From Patiria pectinifera (lineage: Eukaryota; Echinodermata; Asteroidea; Valvatida; Asterinidae): 64,000 nt of DNA. Below the pieces are notes generated by a model. The model had not been told where the DNA came from. It searched no databases and saw only the letters and a program-made list of their open reading frames with translations. The stretch's first letter is position 1; every line of letters begins with the position of its first letter. A program made the translations under genes and the position numbers. Location of the stretch: positions 14,593,281 through 14,657,280 of the forward strand of contig CM057144.1 in NCBI GenBank assembly GCA_029964075.1, written 5' to 3'. Positions 34,448 to 46,252 of this stretch are shown here, in pieces.

Positions 34448-35099
34448 TACAGGATGAGTCAACAAAAGCGGAATCCAACCCCCCCCAAAAAAAAAATATA
34501 TATTTCATATTTAAAAACAAATGTGTAGCACCAAACATAATAATGACTGGAAAGCCAATTTCATAAGCTACTTTTAGGTGAAAAAAATACTGAAATTGCT
34601 CAATCCGTTCACAGAATCTCACCATTTAAACGCAATGACCCTAAAACTAGTGTGTATTAGGACTGTTAGAATAAAAAAGAAAATGACACAGAATACTTGT
34701 TTCAACAACTGTCAACAACTGTAGTGCACAATATTTTAGCAACAACCCTAATTAGGCAAACAATATGATTAATATAATCCACTTTTTTTTAAAAGACAGG
34801 CCCTCAAAAGGATTTTGTTGAATGTTTTTAACTTGTAAACTGAGGTTTTATCGCTGGTGATGTTTGAAGACACTTGCGACGATTCTTGAAATCGCATTTT
34901 TGGACGAAAGAGGTTTTAGGGTCATTGTGTTTAAATGGTGATATTCTTTGAACGGATTGAGCAATTTCAGTAATTTTTTTCATCTAAAAGTAGCTTATGA
35001 AATTGGCTTTCCAGTCATTATTATGTTTGGTGCTACATATTTTTAAAATATGAAATATAATTTTTGGGGTTTGGGTTCCGTTTTTTTACTCACCCTGTA
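34448..35099. mobile_element. Palindromic Tc1/mariner-like MITE with unique centre
   Basis: TA-CAGGATGAGTCAACAAAAG at the left and ACTCACCCTG-TA at the right. The arms are about 190 bp (for example CCAATTTCATAAGCTACTTT and its complement) around a non-palindromic core at about 34650-34900. TA duplications at both ends. Confidence 0.82.
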
Positions 35100-37595
35100 C
35101 ATGCATTTCCCGTAGGCTTTTACCAGTACATACATCAGTTTCAGACAATCGCCGTCGATACAAAAACTTACCCGACTGGGTCTGTAACAGGAAAATCTGT
35201 AACTTGAGTTTCTATTTACGACAGTAAGTCTGAAACGGAGACCCGAGCCATTTTCCAAATGGGAAATTAATGAAGATAATGGTCATTCTACGACACGAGT
35301 TTTCATGGTCGCTGCCTACTAAATGCTAGACACGGCGCCACATTATTCCATTCCGTCTACCATCAACAGCATGTCCATATATTAACTCAACATGTAGTTC
35401 CCGCTATACTCAGACAATTCAGATGGATTTCAGTACTTTTAATAGTTAATTTGTCTAATTAGTAAACCAAAAATTCAATTGTGATTCAATATTTTCTATG
35501 TGTAACAAGGCAGTGAATTGGTTAAGCACAGATCGAAACAAGAACGAGCATATAACATGTTATTCAAAATCAGATGTAGAATAGCATGTATTTTAAGGTC
35601 CTTTACTGACTGAGAGAAAATATAAAATAATCAATGTTCCAAAGTGCATTATGAAAGCCGTAGTACCCGGGAAAAGACTGTTATTTAAAAGATATCTATG
35701 GAATTGTGTGTCTCCTATAAGGTTTGTCGATCACTATGCAATTAGAACAGTTCATGAGGATAACAGCTTCACATGAGAAACATATAATGTTGTGGAATGT
35801 ACAGAACCTGACGAGAGGTCGACGTAAACCTATTTTTCCAGATCACACAAGTCCATCACAAAATAATAGTCTTACCAAACACTTTCGTTTAATTCATATT
35901 TTAATAACAGACGCGGGTAGACGTGGTCTACGTCTTCAAAATGACCACACCGTATACTACATCACATCGATGTCACTGTTAATTGAATGAAGGTATTCAG
36001 ACAGAAAACATCACCAACAAAAAGACACCGGACAGAACAACATTACAAGGGTGAAAAACAATCAGCGATCAGGGACAGCTCAAAACCATTTCCATATTTC
36101 AATTGGGATCGCAACACTGGGCTAACGTGTTTCAACAACTTACCTTTGAAAGTCCTCACTGTTTCGAACCTACCATTCTGCCAACCAGGGTTCATATACA
36201 GTGTAAGCCGCTCCTCCGGCGGTTATCAGGCACACAATGTTATCCGACGACGTGACAGTGTTCCACATAAAAATGACACGGATTTACCCTATAGTCATGG
36301 CTACATCAATCCAAGCGTTTCAACAAAACGTCTCTCTATTGCCTTCGGCCTGATAGTAGCTTTTGTACGGATATTTATTGTTGATTGACAAAAACGTTAG
36401 TCGTCGCTGTCTAGTGGGCACGCAGCCATGAACCCAGCTTACCAGCTTTTGTCATAGGATAATACACCTTTTCTGTATTATTATACGTCCTAATTTTGAA
36501 AGGTTTTTCAAATCTCGATATAGTTTTCCAGCTTCGGCTTCCAGAGCCCCTTTGCCGTTGCCTTATAAAGCGACTGAGGCTGGAAATAGGACATTGTCCT
36601 GTTTTAATTCCATTACAAAGTCCCCAACACGAGCCCCTGGTTAAAATACATACTGTTCATTGTACACGTTTCTAAATGCTACCGAGGACGTGAATAGAGA
36701 CGATTCCGGAGACGAATCCGATTTTTCGAAAATGGCCTCAGTCAAGATAAACCTGGACGGTTTCAGAAAAATAAGAGAATAAGCAGTGTTGACCGGAGCA
36801 TCCGATCCCTATTTTTTTCCCAGCTTTGTTCCTAATCTCTATGGAATTTGTGGACAGTTGAAGCTATTTCTATAGCCGGTCGATCAATATAATCGTATAG
36901 AAGTTCATTCCATTAACTCTAACTAACATAATAAATAGGCTGGTACAAAAGGTGCGGTTTCCAGACTTCATTGAACATACAAAATGCATGTACAGTGATT
37001 TGATAGTCCTGGCCGCAGTTGAGACAATATTAAAATGCTGCCCTCTATTTCTGATGTGCATGTATGGCCATTTTGGTTAAAGGTGCACAATTTATCTTCA
37101 AAAGTGACACCTCTTTGATAAGTACCTTCGCAGTTTAAACTCAGTATATTTTTTTTTCCTAATCCATATACAGCATGAGATAGTGGATATATTGGGCTAT
37201 TATCACGAATATTTTAATGTGCTCATCATGTGTGAAAATGGCTGATCATGTGTGAAAGATTAGGGTAGGGTAAGTTGAGCCACTAACGATTCCATATTTG
37301 AATAACAAAAAGTTGTTAGTGTTTATAATAAACATAATACATTTTTGTACTTCAGTGTTTCCATTTCCATCCAGTTTGAGTGTTAGTTGGACTATTGTAT
37401 TATTTAACTTGCCCATTTGACTAAAAATGTCTTTGTATTTCGTCCATTTCTTATTAAAGTGTTGAAAACCGAAGTAACTCCGGCAAAGTTTTAATATGAC
37501 GGCCAATTTATGTCATACACAATAAGACAAAACGTTGCAGTGTGCATCGTTTGTCGTTTGATATATATTTGTTTACCTTAAATATACAGTATGAT
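35100..37595. other. Intergenic stretch, no gene supported
   Basis: Contains an unremarkable 133-codon plus-strand frame (35987-36388) with no domain I recognise. A GGGTAAGTTGAGCCAC sequence at 37270 relates to the satellite that follows. Confidence 0.5.
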
Positions 37596-37857
37596 CAACT
37601 TGAAAAGTGACTCAACTTAATACCCAATGGGTGGGGTAACCCCACCCATTGGGTATTAAGTTGAGTCACTTTTCAAGTTGCCCATGGCGTGGTTCAACTT
37701 ACCCCACCCATTGGGTATTAAGTTGAGTCACTTTTCAAGTTGCCCATGGCGTGGTTCAACTTACCCCACCCATTGGGTATTAAGTTGAGTCACTTTTCAA
37801 GTTGCCCATGGCGTGTTACCCCACCCATTAGGTATTAAGTTGAGTCACTTTTCAAGT
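37596..37857. repeat. Perfect palindrome plus 62-bp tandem repeats
   Basis: Arms 37596-37637 and 37639-37680 are perfect 42-bp inverted repeats with one central base. The right arm then recurs as 62-bp units at 37681-37742 and 37743-37804, and a shortened unit at 37805-37857. The unit carries TACCCCACCCATTGGGTATT and AAGTTGAGTCACTTTTCAAG. A related GGGTAAGTTGAGCCAC sits inverted at 37270. Confidence 0.95.
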
Positions 37858-39413
37858 ATCTTTCGCTCGTTCAAGCGGACGCTGATATTCAACATGATAT
37901 TCAACATTGACGTCAGGGAGCATAGCCAGGCTAGGACTGCATGCATTTCGCAGCCCCAAACCTAGTACGTTCCAGTGATTAAAATCCCAGCTAAATACCA
38001 TTGAGATACACAGTGAGTTGAAATTTCCCCCTTGTTGGACGTTTGCCAGCCTTAGGAACACCCAATCGATAAACGACCTGATTTAAGACCATGCCTTCAA
38101 TCACGTGCGCAATGTCCTTGATAAGTATTATATCGAAAGAAAGCCGTTTATCTGAGGTAAACGTCTTGTTCACTGAATAAAGCCAGTTCCTCGAGGTGGC
38201 GTTCAAGGTTAGTATTATATTTGATAAAGCTGAAACCAGTAATGCCTTTGAGATTGATCAGATTAGAGTCTCTACGCGTAATTCCTTTTGGAAATTGGGT
38301 TGCTTAGAGTATCTGAAATGGCGTGACATGAAGCGAATACTATACAGGGCAAGTAAAAAAAGTGACGGCAGACGGACTTGCATTATCGAGGTCAAGTTTG
38401 AATTGTGACTTTCAACAAATGGGAAATCCTTTATTTCAATGCCAGATCGAGACATGTACATGCAAGAGCGTTATCTGTCTCATACAGACTAGGAAGAAGG
38501 TACATGTACGATCACAAACTCATTGGCCCGCAGCTTCCGGGATCATTTCAAGCTTGTTTTTACAATCTCGGCAACATCTGATACGCGATCGCGTTATCGA
38601 AAGACGGGTGGATTACCCCTTACAGCAAGGCTGGCACTGTTACAGAAATTACGTCTCGGTACCGATATCACCTCATAAATCAGAGAGGTGATTCATCGTG
38701 GTTGCGATCCGAGAGGTTAAATGATTCGTCAGACAGAGAGGAACTATGACTTTACAATTGAACACAAACAGGGGCGAATATATCACTAAAATGCAACTGT
38801 CACTAGCGGGCGGGGAACAAACGTCACACGACCCATGCATTCAGGATTGTGTATCTCACGGTTTACACTCTTTAGGCCAAGACTTCTCAGTGTTGACATT
38901 TTGAATTGCAAGGGTACTTTGCAGGCGTAGTTTGTATGTAAAGTAGCCAAAGGCAACTTATTCAATACGAAAAAAGAAGTCCTTCCCACTCCGTTATTTC
39001 ATCTTGAAGTGGTCCCCTGTACCTTTCCTACCTCTTTCCTATTGCTCTAGTTTACCTAGAGTAGTGTTAAAGAAGATTGAAGGGGCAGATCCGTAAAAGA
39101 TACAAATTTCCAGCAGATTTAAGCTTACACTGCATGAAATTGGGCTGAACAAAGCTGATAGGCCTATAGTGCCGTCGCAATATTGTCAAAGGAAAAACCC
39201 AGCAAACAAAAAGTTGTTTTGCGATTAGAGCTTCTTCATACAACAAAACGAGAAACTCGAAAACGTGCTGTCATTCTGTTAATAAGAACCACCAATCCTT
39301 GGTTATATACTTTCTGTTGTTGGGCAAACTAAATTAACAAATAGTGCATTAACGGTCACCGAGTGCATGCCGCAGGACACACTCAACCTGACATCCTTGA
39401 TTACTGCTAATTA

Positions 39414-39462
39414 CAGTGGCTGAGTGGGAGGGGGATTGAACCCCCGCCCCGTTCAGCCACTG
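39414..39462. repeat. 49-bp palindrome with CAGTGGCTGA ends
   Basis: Perfect 10-bp arms CAGTGGCTGA / TCAGCCACTG and an inner GGGGG / CCCCC stem around ATTGAA. The CAGTGG ends resemble the hAT-like elements nearby; it may be a minimal deleted copy. Confidence 0.6.
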
Positions 39463-40355
39463 ACTAATGTTACGATACCTGTAAAATTGGCCCAAACAAA
39501 TAATTGGAAAGTTTCTACATTTATTCTGAAATTGCCTTAGAGTGCATGAGAAAGCATCGTGGATTTCATATGTTTTTCAGGAGGCATGCCCCAGACACCC
39601 CCACAATAGGACGTGCTTTTGGCTTGCCTTCTTTCTGCCCCCCCCCCCCCTGTTTCTTGAAAGCTAGATCCGCCCCCGGAATGCAGACATCGAGTCTTGG
39701 GCAAACCCTGGGCTAAAACAGCAAACTATAACCATGGGATACGAAATCGTCTAGGTTGTCACGCGGCAATTTTAGGTATTCTCTGTGAAGCCTTAATAAT
39801 TGAAACCAATTTGAGAGTTCGCCGGAGCGAATGGAGCGAGCTTCGTTTGCCAGAACGCTTCTTGGCGTCATTTTTTTACCATTATGGTGACTGGAGTACG
39901 CCGGGTTTCTCTGGGCGTGACATCCATTCGAGGGCAGGTCACGTTTAATATCTCTCGCGCTCATAATTCAATTTACACGGGTGGGCGGTGCGGCCAAATA
40001 ACGCATCAGTGAGTTAACTGAGGACACTATAGCAACAGTGGAAATCCACGCTGTGTACGGTGAGACAACGAGTTGGCCACTTAAAAACAACGAGTTGGCC
40101 ACGCACACTGAATTCTGATTGGCTTAGACAAATCCATTCAATGTGCCCCGGGTAGTAAAATTGATCGCACTTCAATGGTATCTGGATGACGTGACTGCGG
40201 GAGTACCTACTAGCCAAACTATTTATAACTGATCGATAAGGCTAATCAACCTCATGGGTAAAAAAGCAAACATTTTCATTTAGCTTATATTATAAAATGT
40301 GCATATTTGCTGAAAAGTGAAACGTTATCCCAAGGATGGAACAGCGGCTTGCTGG

Positions 40356-40420
40356 CAGTGGCGTATACCAAGAGGGGGAGGTGGGGTGGGGTGGGGGAGG
40401 TGGGGGTACCTTCCCCTGCT
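40356..40420. repeat. G-rich hAT-like left end
   Basis: CAGTGGCGTATACCAAGAGG followed by G runs. No right end recognised. Confidence 0.4.
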
Positions 40421-41192
40421 TTTTGCTATTTTAACAAACGAAAACAATGTTTGGTTATGTGATCCAAAAAAAACAATTGCCCAATTTGAAGTGTATTGCT
40501 TGCGATTGATTTTTGCAAGGTGACTTCACTAACTCACCTCTTTTCTCAGTGTCTGGAGATCTCTGAGCTAGCTAAGCGCCCATTCCACGAGGCTGATTCA
40601 AGGAACGGGCCGAGGGGTTTGGCACAGCGAAAACGGGCCACAAGCCAACAAGTACGAGTGCACAATAAGCTCTGGCCGTCTAGCATGAAAGGCTGGGATG
40701 AAGTCTATCAAAATGATCCCTGTCAGAGCTAAAAAAAAATGCGACGCCCAAAAATGCGACGCCGATGACACATATGGAACACCATACTTTAGATTTATAC
40801 CTAGATTTACGGCAATTTGTGATAAATACCTAGTTACTACAACATTCCTGCAGATATTGTGCCTCCATTTACAAAGTTTTCATTAACAACTTTTCCGAAT
40901 TGTTACAAACAATTTTTGTGAGGTATTTAATTTATTTTGTTTGCATTTTTTTGAAAGTGAAAACTTGGTAGTTCTGTTTTTTGGAAACTTGGGGGTTATA
41001 TTGGTCAATTTTCGGGGACAAACATATGCAAAATAAACGCTTCTGTGCATCGATTGAAACAAAATCGGTGTTCCGAAAGCCGTCAGCAAGGGTGCATTTT
41101 ATGACCACGGCATTTAGTCAATTTAGTCAATCATTTTTGGTCAATTAGTTTGTTCAATTATGTTGGTCAATTATTTTTTGGTCAATTTTCAG

Positions 41193-41215
41193 GACAGACA
41201 GACAGACAGACAGAC
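41193..41215. repeat. (GACA)n microsatellite
   Basis: Five to six GACA units. It follows a stretch of GGTCAATT words (41100-41190). Confidence 0.9.
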
Positions 41216-41857
41216 CGATTGACCGATCACCAATATTATAGAAGCCCCAGTCAGACCTTTAAAAAACGTGCAACTTGTTTTAAGTTTGTTGAGTAGCCAT
41301 TAGGGTAATTTCCCCAAACGTTCGACCCAACTTTCACCCAAGGACGTTGACAGCATGAGCAAGGAATTCTCGCTCGGGTAAAGTCTAAATTCTACGGTGC
41401 GAAAGATCTACAAGTTGGTAATCTTAAGCATCTTTGCAGTACCGCAGACCGTATTCAATCGTTCCGAGAAAAGCTCCCAAAAATCCAAAACAGATTTTTT
41501 TTTTTCGGGTCTCTGTTTAATGCATTTTGTGCAAGGGGGAGCATGGATTTAAATAGATTTATTGATGACGTTCATAATTTGACGTCAAGCAATTTTTCGT
41601 TTTAATATTATGAAATTATGGAATGCAGATTTCGCTTATCTTTACGTTGTACACAATTCTAGGAATTGGAATTATGTGCACGTCCCTTTCAGCGGATAAC
41701 TGCCTTACAGACATTTGCTGATAAGACTTTGTGTGTTCAGATGTGGTGGTGTGTTATGCTTGCATCGCCGCTTTTTTAAAATAAAATATTAATCACATTT
41801 TTATTAAATTTCGTGGCAGATTGTGTACTAATGATTTTTTTCCCGAAAGACTTTAAT

Positions 41858-42230
41858 ATTAATAATAATAACGTGCATATTTGTAAAGCGCACACATCCA
41901 CCGTCATTGGTGCTTAATGCGCTACACCATTATTACCCTGCTCATTAAGCCAATGAAACCTTCCAAAGACAATCTCAGCTCCCTGGGGAGTATACAGCTC
42001 AATGCTGCCATTTCGGTGCAAAGCAGTTGAAATCAATCACAATAACCATCTCTGCCCTCACAGGTACCCATTTACTCCTGGGTGGATCAGCAATGAGTGT
42101 CAAAGTGCCTTGCCTGAGGGCACATGCACCATAGCCGCAGGCTGGACTCGAACCCACAACCTGCAGAATTACCCGCAGACCAAGAATTCAATGCTCCAGA
42201 CCACAAGTCCACGGCACTCCACATATTGAA
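41858..42230 (-). mobile_element. tRNA-derived SINE, minus orientation, near full length
   Basis: On the minus strand the head has an A-box-like GGACTTGTGGTCTGG (about 42215) and a B box GGTTCGAGTCC (42144-42154). The body contains GGGTACCTGTGAGGGC and the tail is ATT/AAT trinucleotides (41860-41870). Same family as 10781-11031. Confidence 0.78.
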
Positions 42231-42858
42231 TCGATATTGCCATTGCAAGATATTTACCAGCAAAATATTCTTAAATCTGAGTTGAACATGAAACTCTTGA
42301 CAACAAAATCAATACGTTGAAAACCACAGTGACAACCACACGGAATGTGCAGGCTAAATGAGGCAGAAATGCAGCTTCCATGCAGTTATTTTTGAGGACG
42401 TAATTGCAACTTGTAATACAATAGACGACCAAGCACGGCGAACACTAAACAACATTCCAAGACAGAATCGATCTTCACCATTTGTATATTCAAAAAAGAA
42501 ACTTAGTTCCATCGGGCTACATCACGGGGAGTCTTCTCTCTTTTTTTTTGCCATAGCGGAAAGGACGTCAGGGACGCTCGTTGCGTGTTACTACATTTTC
42601 AGCTCCTGAATTTTGTTCGATTAAGCATCCCTACATATCTCTGCGGAATCATTTTCACATCAACTAGAATCCAATAACGGTAATCCCTGCAGACAAAAAC
42701 CTTTTTACTGTAGCTTCACCCTGCTAACAGATAATAGGATCTTCCGGACAGGTTGGTCAAGGGAGTTGAGACGGCCCAAGGTCTACGTCATTATATCTTG
42801 TCTAATGTAATGCAGCCCTACCATTAGCTTGAATTTAGTCCCTATTATTATGCAGGCT

Positions 42859-43586
42859 CACTGAAAAAAAATGCCTGGGTTAATTTTAACCAAGCAAGGG
42901 TGAACATAGTCTGAGTATCACGCGTTATCCACGGAGCCAAGTCTCCTGTATAACGTCTGATATGTCTAGACATGCAGATATAGGCATGGCGCGCGCCAGC
43001 CAATCGGAGTCGACTTTACTAAATCGTGACGTCATTTCATTCCCAAATCAGGACTAATTGGTTTGATTGCAGTGTTTTGTAATACAACAACAGCCGGGCG
43101 CATGTTGCGTAACTTGATACAGAGCGCGTGACACAGGTTTTTTTTAAATTCGTTATCTATGACGTGCAACGGGTAAATGACCGAAGACCCGATATAGAAA
43201 GCGCCCGCTGATTGGTCAAAACCTAGAGGTCAAGAGGCGCTTGTCTTGCCTAATTAATCAGCGAATCTACTCACATATCATAGACCATGGCTTACATAGA
43301 CTAGGGTAAAAACTGCAACTACCTAAAATTGGGTTGTCCTTTACCCAATTGTTTGGGTTATAATTTCTGTTAAATTCAAGTACAATTTGTGTGTTATCAT
43401 TTCTGTTAAATTCAACCACAATTTGTGTGTACCAGACTACATTTAAATTGGTCTTGCATGACCACAACTATTGGTTGAATTTAACAGAAATTATAACCCA
43501 AACAATTGGGTAAAGGACAACCCAATTTCGGGTAGTTGCAGTTTTCACCCTTGCTTGGGTAAACTTAACCCACTTTTTTTTCAGTG
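42859..43586. mobile_element. 728-bp MITE with nested inverted repeats
   Basis: The left end CACTGAAAAAAAATGCCTGG and right end CCCACTTTTTTTTCAGTG are inverted repeats, followed inward by AACCAAGCAAGGGTGA / TCACCCTTGCTTGGGT. Inside, a second 76-bp inverted repeat occupies 43304-43379 and 43475-43550. No clear target duplication and no reading frame of note. Confidence 0.75.
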
Positions 43587-43689
43587 CTGAGACAAAAAGA
43601 AAGTGGCATGGGTTAATTTATACACTAAAGTAGGGCATATGTCTTTAAAAACAATGTTCTTCTTGTTCTTCCACTCATTTGAAGAAAAA

Positions 43690-44220
43690 AAAAGAATTAC
43701 CTGAAATTGATCCATGCCATCAGAAGTTATGCACGTTTTACTAAAAGAACCTATTTTTATAGCTGCCTAAGTAGTGCCATTTAAGGCTATAGTGAGCTGA
43801 GTTACAAGTACAGATGACACACAGGCATTCAAATACAGATGAGATATTAATCATTTGAGTCAAGACTGAAACATTATTTTTACTGTCAAATGCTGTGTTT
43901 TGAATATGAGGAAAAAGTAAAAAAAATAAAATCCCCTGAAATATTGACGGTGATTTTTGTCTGTTTTCCCTTGCAAGTTTTCGTTCATTAATGGAAGTGG
44001 GAAACAGCCATGTTTCATTGTATTTAATGGTCATTCAAATACAAATTAGATTTCATTAATTTGAGTCAAGATTGAAATATTATTTTTACTGTCAGATTTT
44101 GTGTTTTGAATAATTATGAGGAACAAGTCAACTCTTTTTTTCTGGAATATTTATGGCGATATTTTTCTGTTTTCCCTTGCAAGTTTACGTTCATTCGTGG
44201 AGGTGGGAAACCGACTGCAA
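43690..44220 (+). repeat. Dispersed repeat R5, plus a partial tandem copy
   Basis: 43690-44035 is one copy; 44036-44220 repeats its second half (TTTGAGTCAAGA.TGAAA, TATTTTTACTGTCA, TTTTCCCTTGCAAGTTT). The first 130 bp match the complement of 50249-50367 and the rest the complement of 48190-48376, showing those two pieces were once joined. Confidence 0.8.
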
Positions 44221-44900
44221 AATGCGCATGGGCAATTCTGATATTACCGTACGGCTGCGTATAATTATTATTTTCTTCGAAAAATGCAATGCATGAATGC
44301 CCGGACATGCTACAATTAAATTGGCAATGCAGTTCGCAATTCAAGAATAGGCCCATCACTTTTCCTCAAGGACAAAATCTTCGCTTTAATGTATTCTTCT
44401 CTGTATCGCTGTATTGTTGACCACTGACCATGGACCGTCCCTCGAAGGAATAGACAACATTTGCATTTGTGGTAATTTCATTAAACGGACTGAATTGTGG
44501 GCTAGCAATATATAGCCCATACATTGTCCCACTGACTTGTTCGATTATTATTTCGTGCTCATTTTGTTTACGTGGAAGAAAAAATAATAGAAAGCGTCCT
44601 AGATCGTGGCATTTGTCTAGCGTAAAACCCATGGGGCACAGGCCGTGCGTCATATTGCCGACTACGTTATGGGAAACAATAATTGCAAGCATGGACCTGC
44701 GTAACCGTGCGCACGCTCAAGGCCAAAATTTTTCTTTTAAATGACTGTACATTTCGCAGAATGCTTAATACATTACTTCGAAGGCAACTAGGATCATTTG
44801 CTTTTCATGCATGCTATTCTTTCATCTACTCAAAATCCAAAGAAGAATGTTAACAAAAACCAAACCTGTTGAAGTTTCAACTCAGTGGCAGCCTCACTGG

Positions 44901-45345
44901 CAGGGGCGTCCATCGCTTTTCAAATGGGGGGACATATACCTGAATCGAACGTGAATCAGAATGCGAGCGCGAAGCGCGAAGCCTACGGCGTGGGGTTCGG
45001 GGCCCGCTTAAATTGAATCTAGACGCTCTATACTCATTTATCGAGGTTGGAGTCATTGAATCAGCCACATAGAGCTAAAGGTCCGGGGCCCGCTTAAAGG
45101 CCCCGAAAAAAATGGATTCTAGATGCCCTGTTGTGCTATCTGAGGCAATTTCTGACCACTTTAACCAACATTTACTTAGCGAAAGATACATTGTAGTACA
45201 TAATAGGGCCCTGTAAATGAGACACGAGTTCAAAAATGGGGGGGGGGGGCATTTGATATTGTGTCCCCTATCCTTCAAAAAAGTAGGGGTGACATGTCCC
45301 CTGCCCCCCTCAGGATTGACGCCATGCTTAGTGGATATCACAGGT
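44901..45345. repeat. G-rich dispersed element (CAGGGGCG end)
   Basis: Begins CAGGGGCGTCCATCGC. Holds two copies of a GGGGCCCGCTTAAA motif (45000 and 45087) and ends in C/G runs near 45310. Its 45087-45176 segment is found inverted at 57232-57345. Confidence 0.55.
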
Positions 45346-45410
45346 ACACGTTTCGCCTATGTAGCACTCTATATTTCCAAATATTTGCCACTAATCTGAC
45401 TGATTTTTTT

Positions 45411-45545
45411 GGGGAAACCTACATTTCTTGATTCTTCTCACTGACGATATAATTTTACGGGATGTTTAGTACCATAGTCCAATCTGTCATCCAAGTAAAT
45501 TTTTTGATACTAAATCGGTATGAACTCGGGATATATGCATATGAT
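45411..45545. repeat. Dispersed repeat R2, copy 2
   Basis: Same orientation as 18556-18703, about 70-75% alike by eye. Confidence 0.6.
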
Positions 45546-46170
45546 CCTATATGGCTTTCGGCGGTATAGGCCTAAACTTAGTGGCACTTTTGCAATTTCG
45601 TGTTTTGGGATTCTTGCTTATTTTGTCCACTTCCTTTACATCATTTTCATACCACTGCACGATCATATAATCCCCGTGTGTTCGTCTTTGGCACATGTAA
45701 TATAACTTCTCGGGTGAACTCACCTCATTGTTTCTCCTATGCGCGTTGTCGCGCAAAGCTTACGTTTATCATACAATTGGCAAAATGTTTCCACAACATA
45801 CAACTTAACCTTTGCGACAACACACCCTCTGTTGACCTGTGCGATGATTTGTTGTCCAACTTTCGGTCTTTTGTCCTGCTTTCTAGCCCTCTGAATACCT
45901 ATCAATTTTGTCAGCGTCACATTTTCTCTAACCTACGCAGAAATACGCCACTTGGAACAAAATGTGCATCCGTTTAAGGGCGGCAACCTTACAGCGTCAA
46001 CGATAATTGGGTTACAGATGTAAAACATACATGGGGCTGGGGGGAAAGGCATGGCAGTTTCAACATTCTGAGCCAAGTCGTGGACACAATTTCGAATGAA
46101 ACATTTTAAGGGAACGACTTTCATGGCTGGTACACTTAAGGGGACGTCAGTGCTATTGCCATGCGGAAAT

Positions 46171-46252
46171 TGCATTTGTTATGATGTGCTATTCTGGGTA
46201 TTTAACCCATTTGCATTTGTTATGATGTGCTATTCTGGGAGTTTAACCCATT
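46171..46252. repeat. 41-bp tandem duplication
   Basis: Two units (46171-46211 and 46212-46252), each holding TGCATTTGTTATGATGTGCT, with only a couple of differences. Confidence 0.95.

Noticed and set aside
35987-36388. 133-codon plus-strand frame
   Set aside because: No recognisable domain, low-complexity start, no neighbouring exon signals.
38343-38370. Mariner-like end TACAGGGCAAGTAAAAAAAG
   Set aside because: No partner end within reach; kept only as a possible one-ended remnant.
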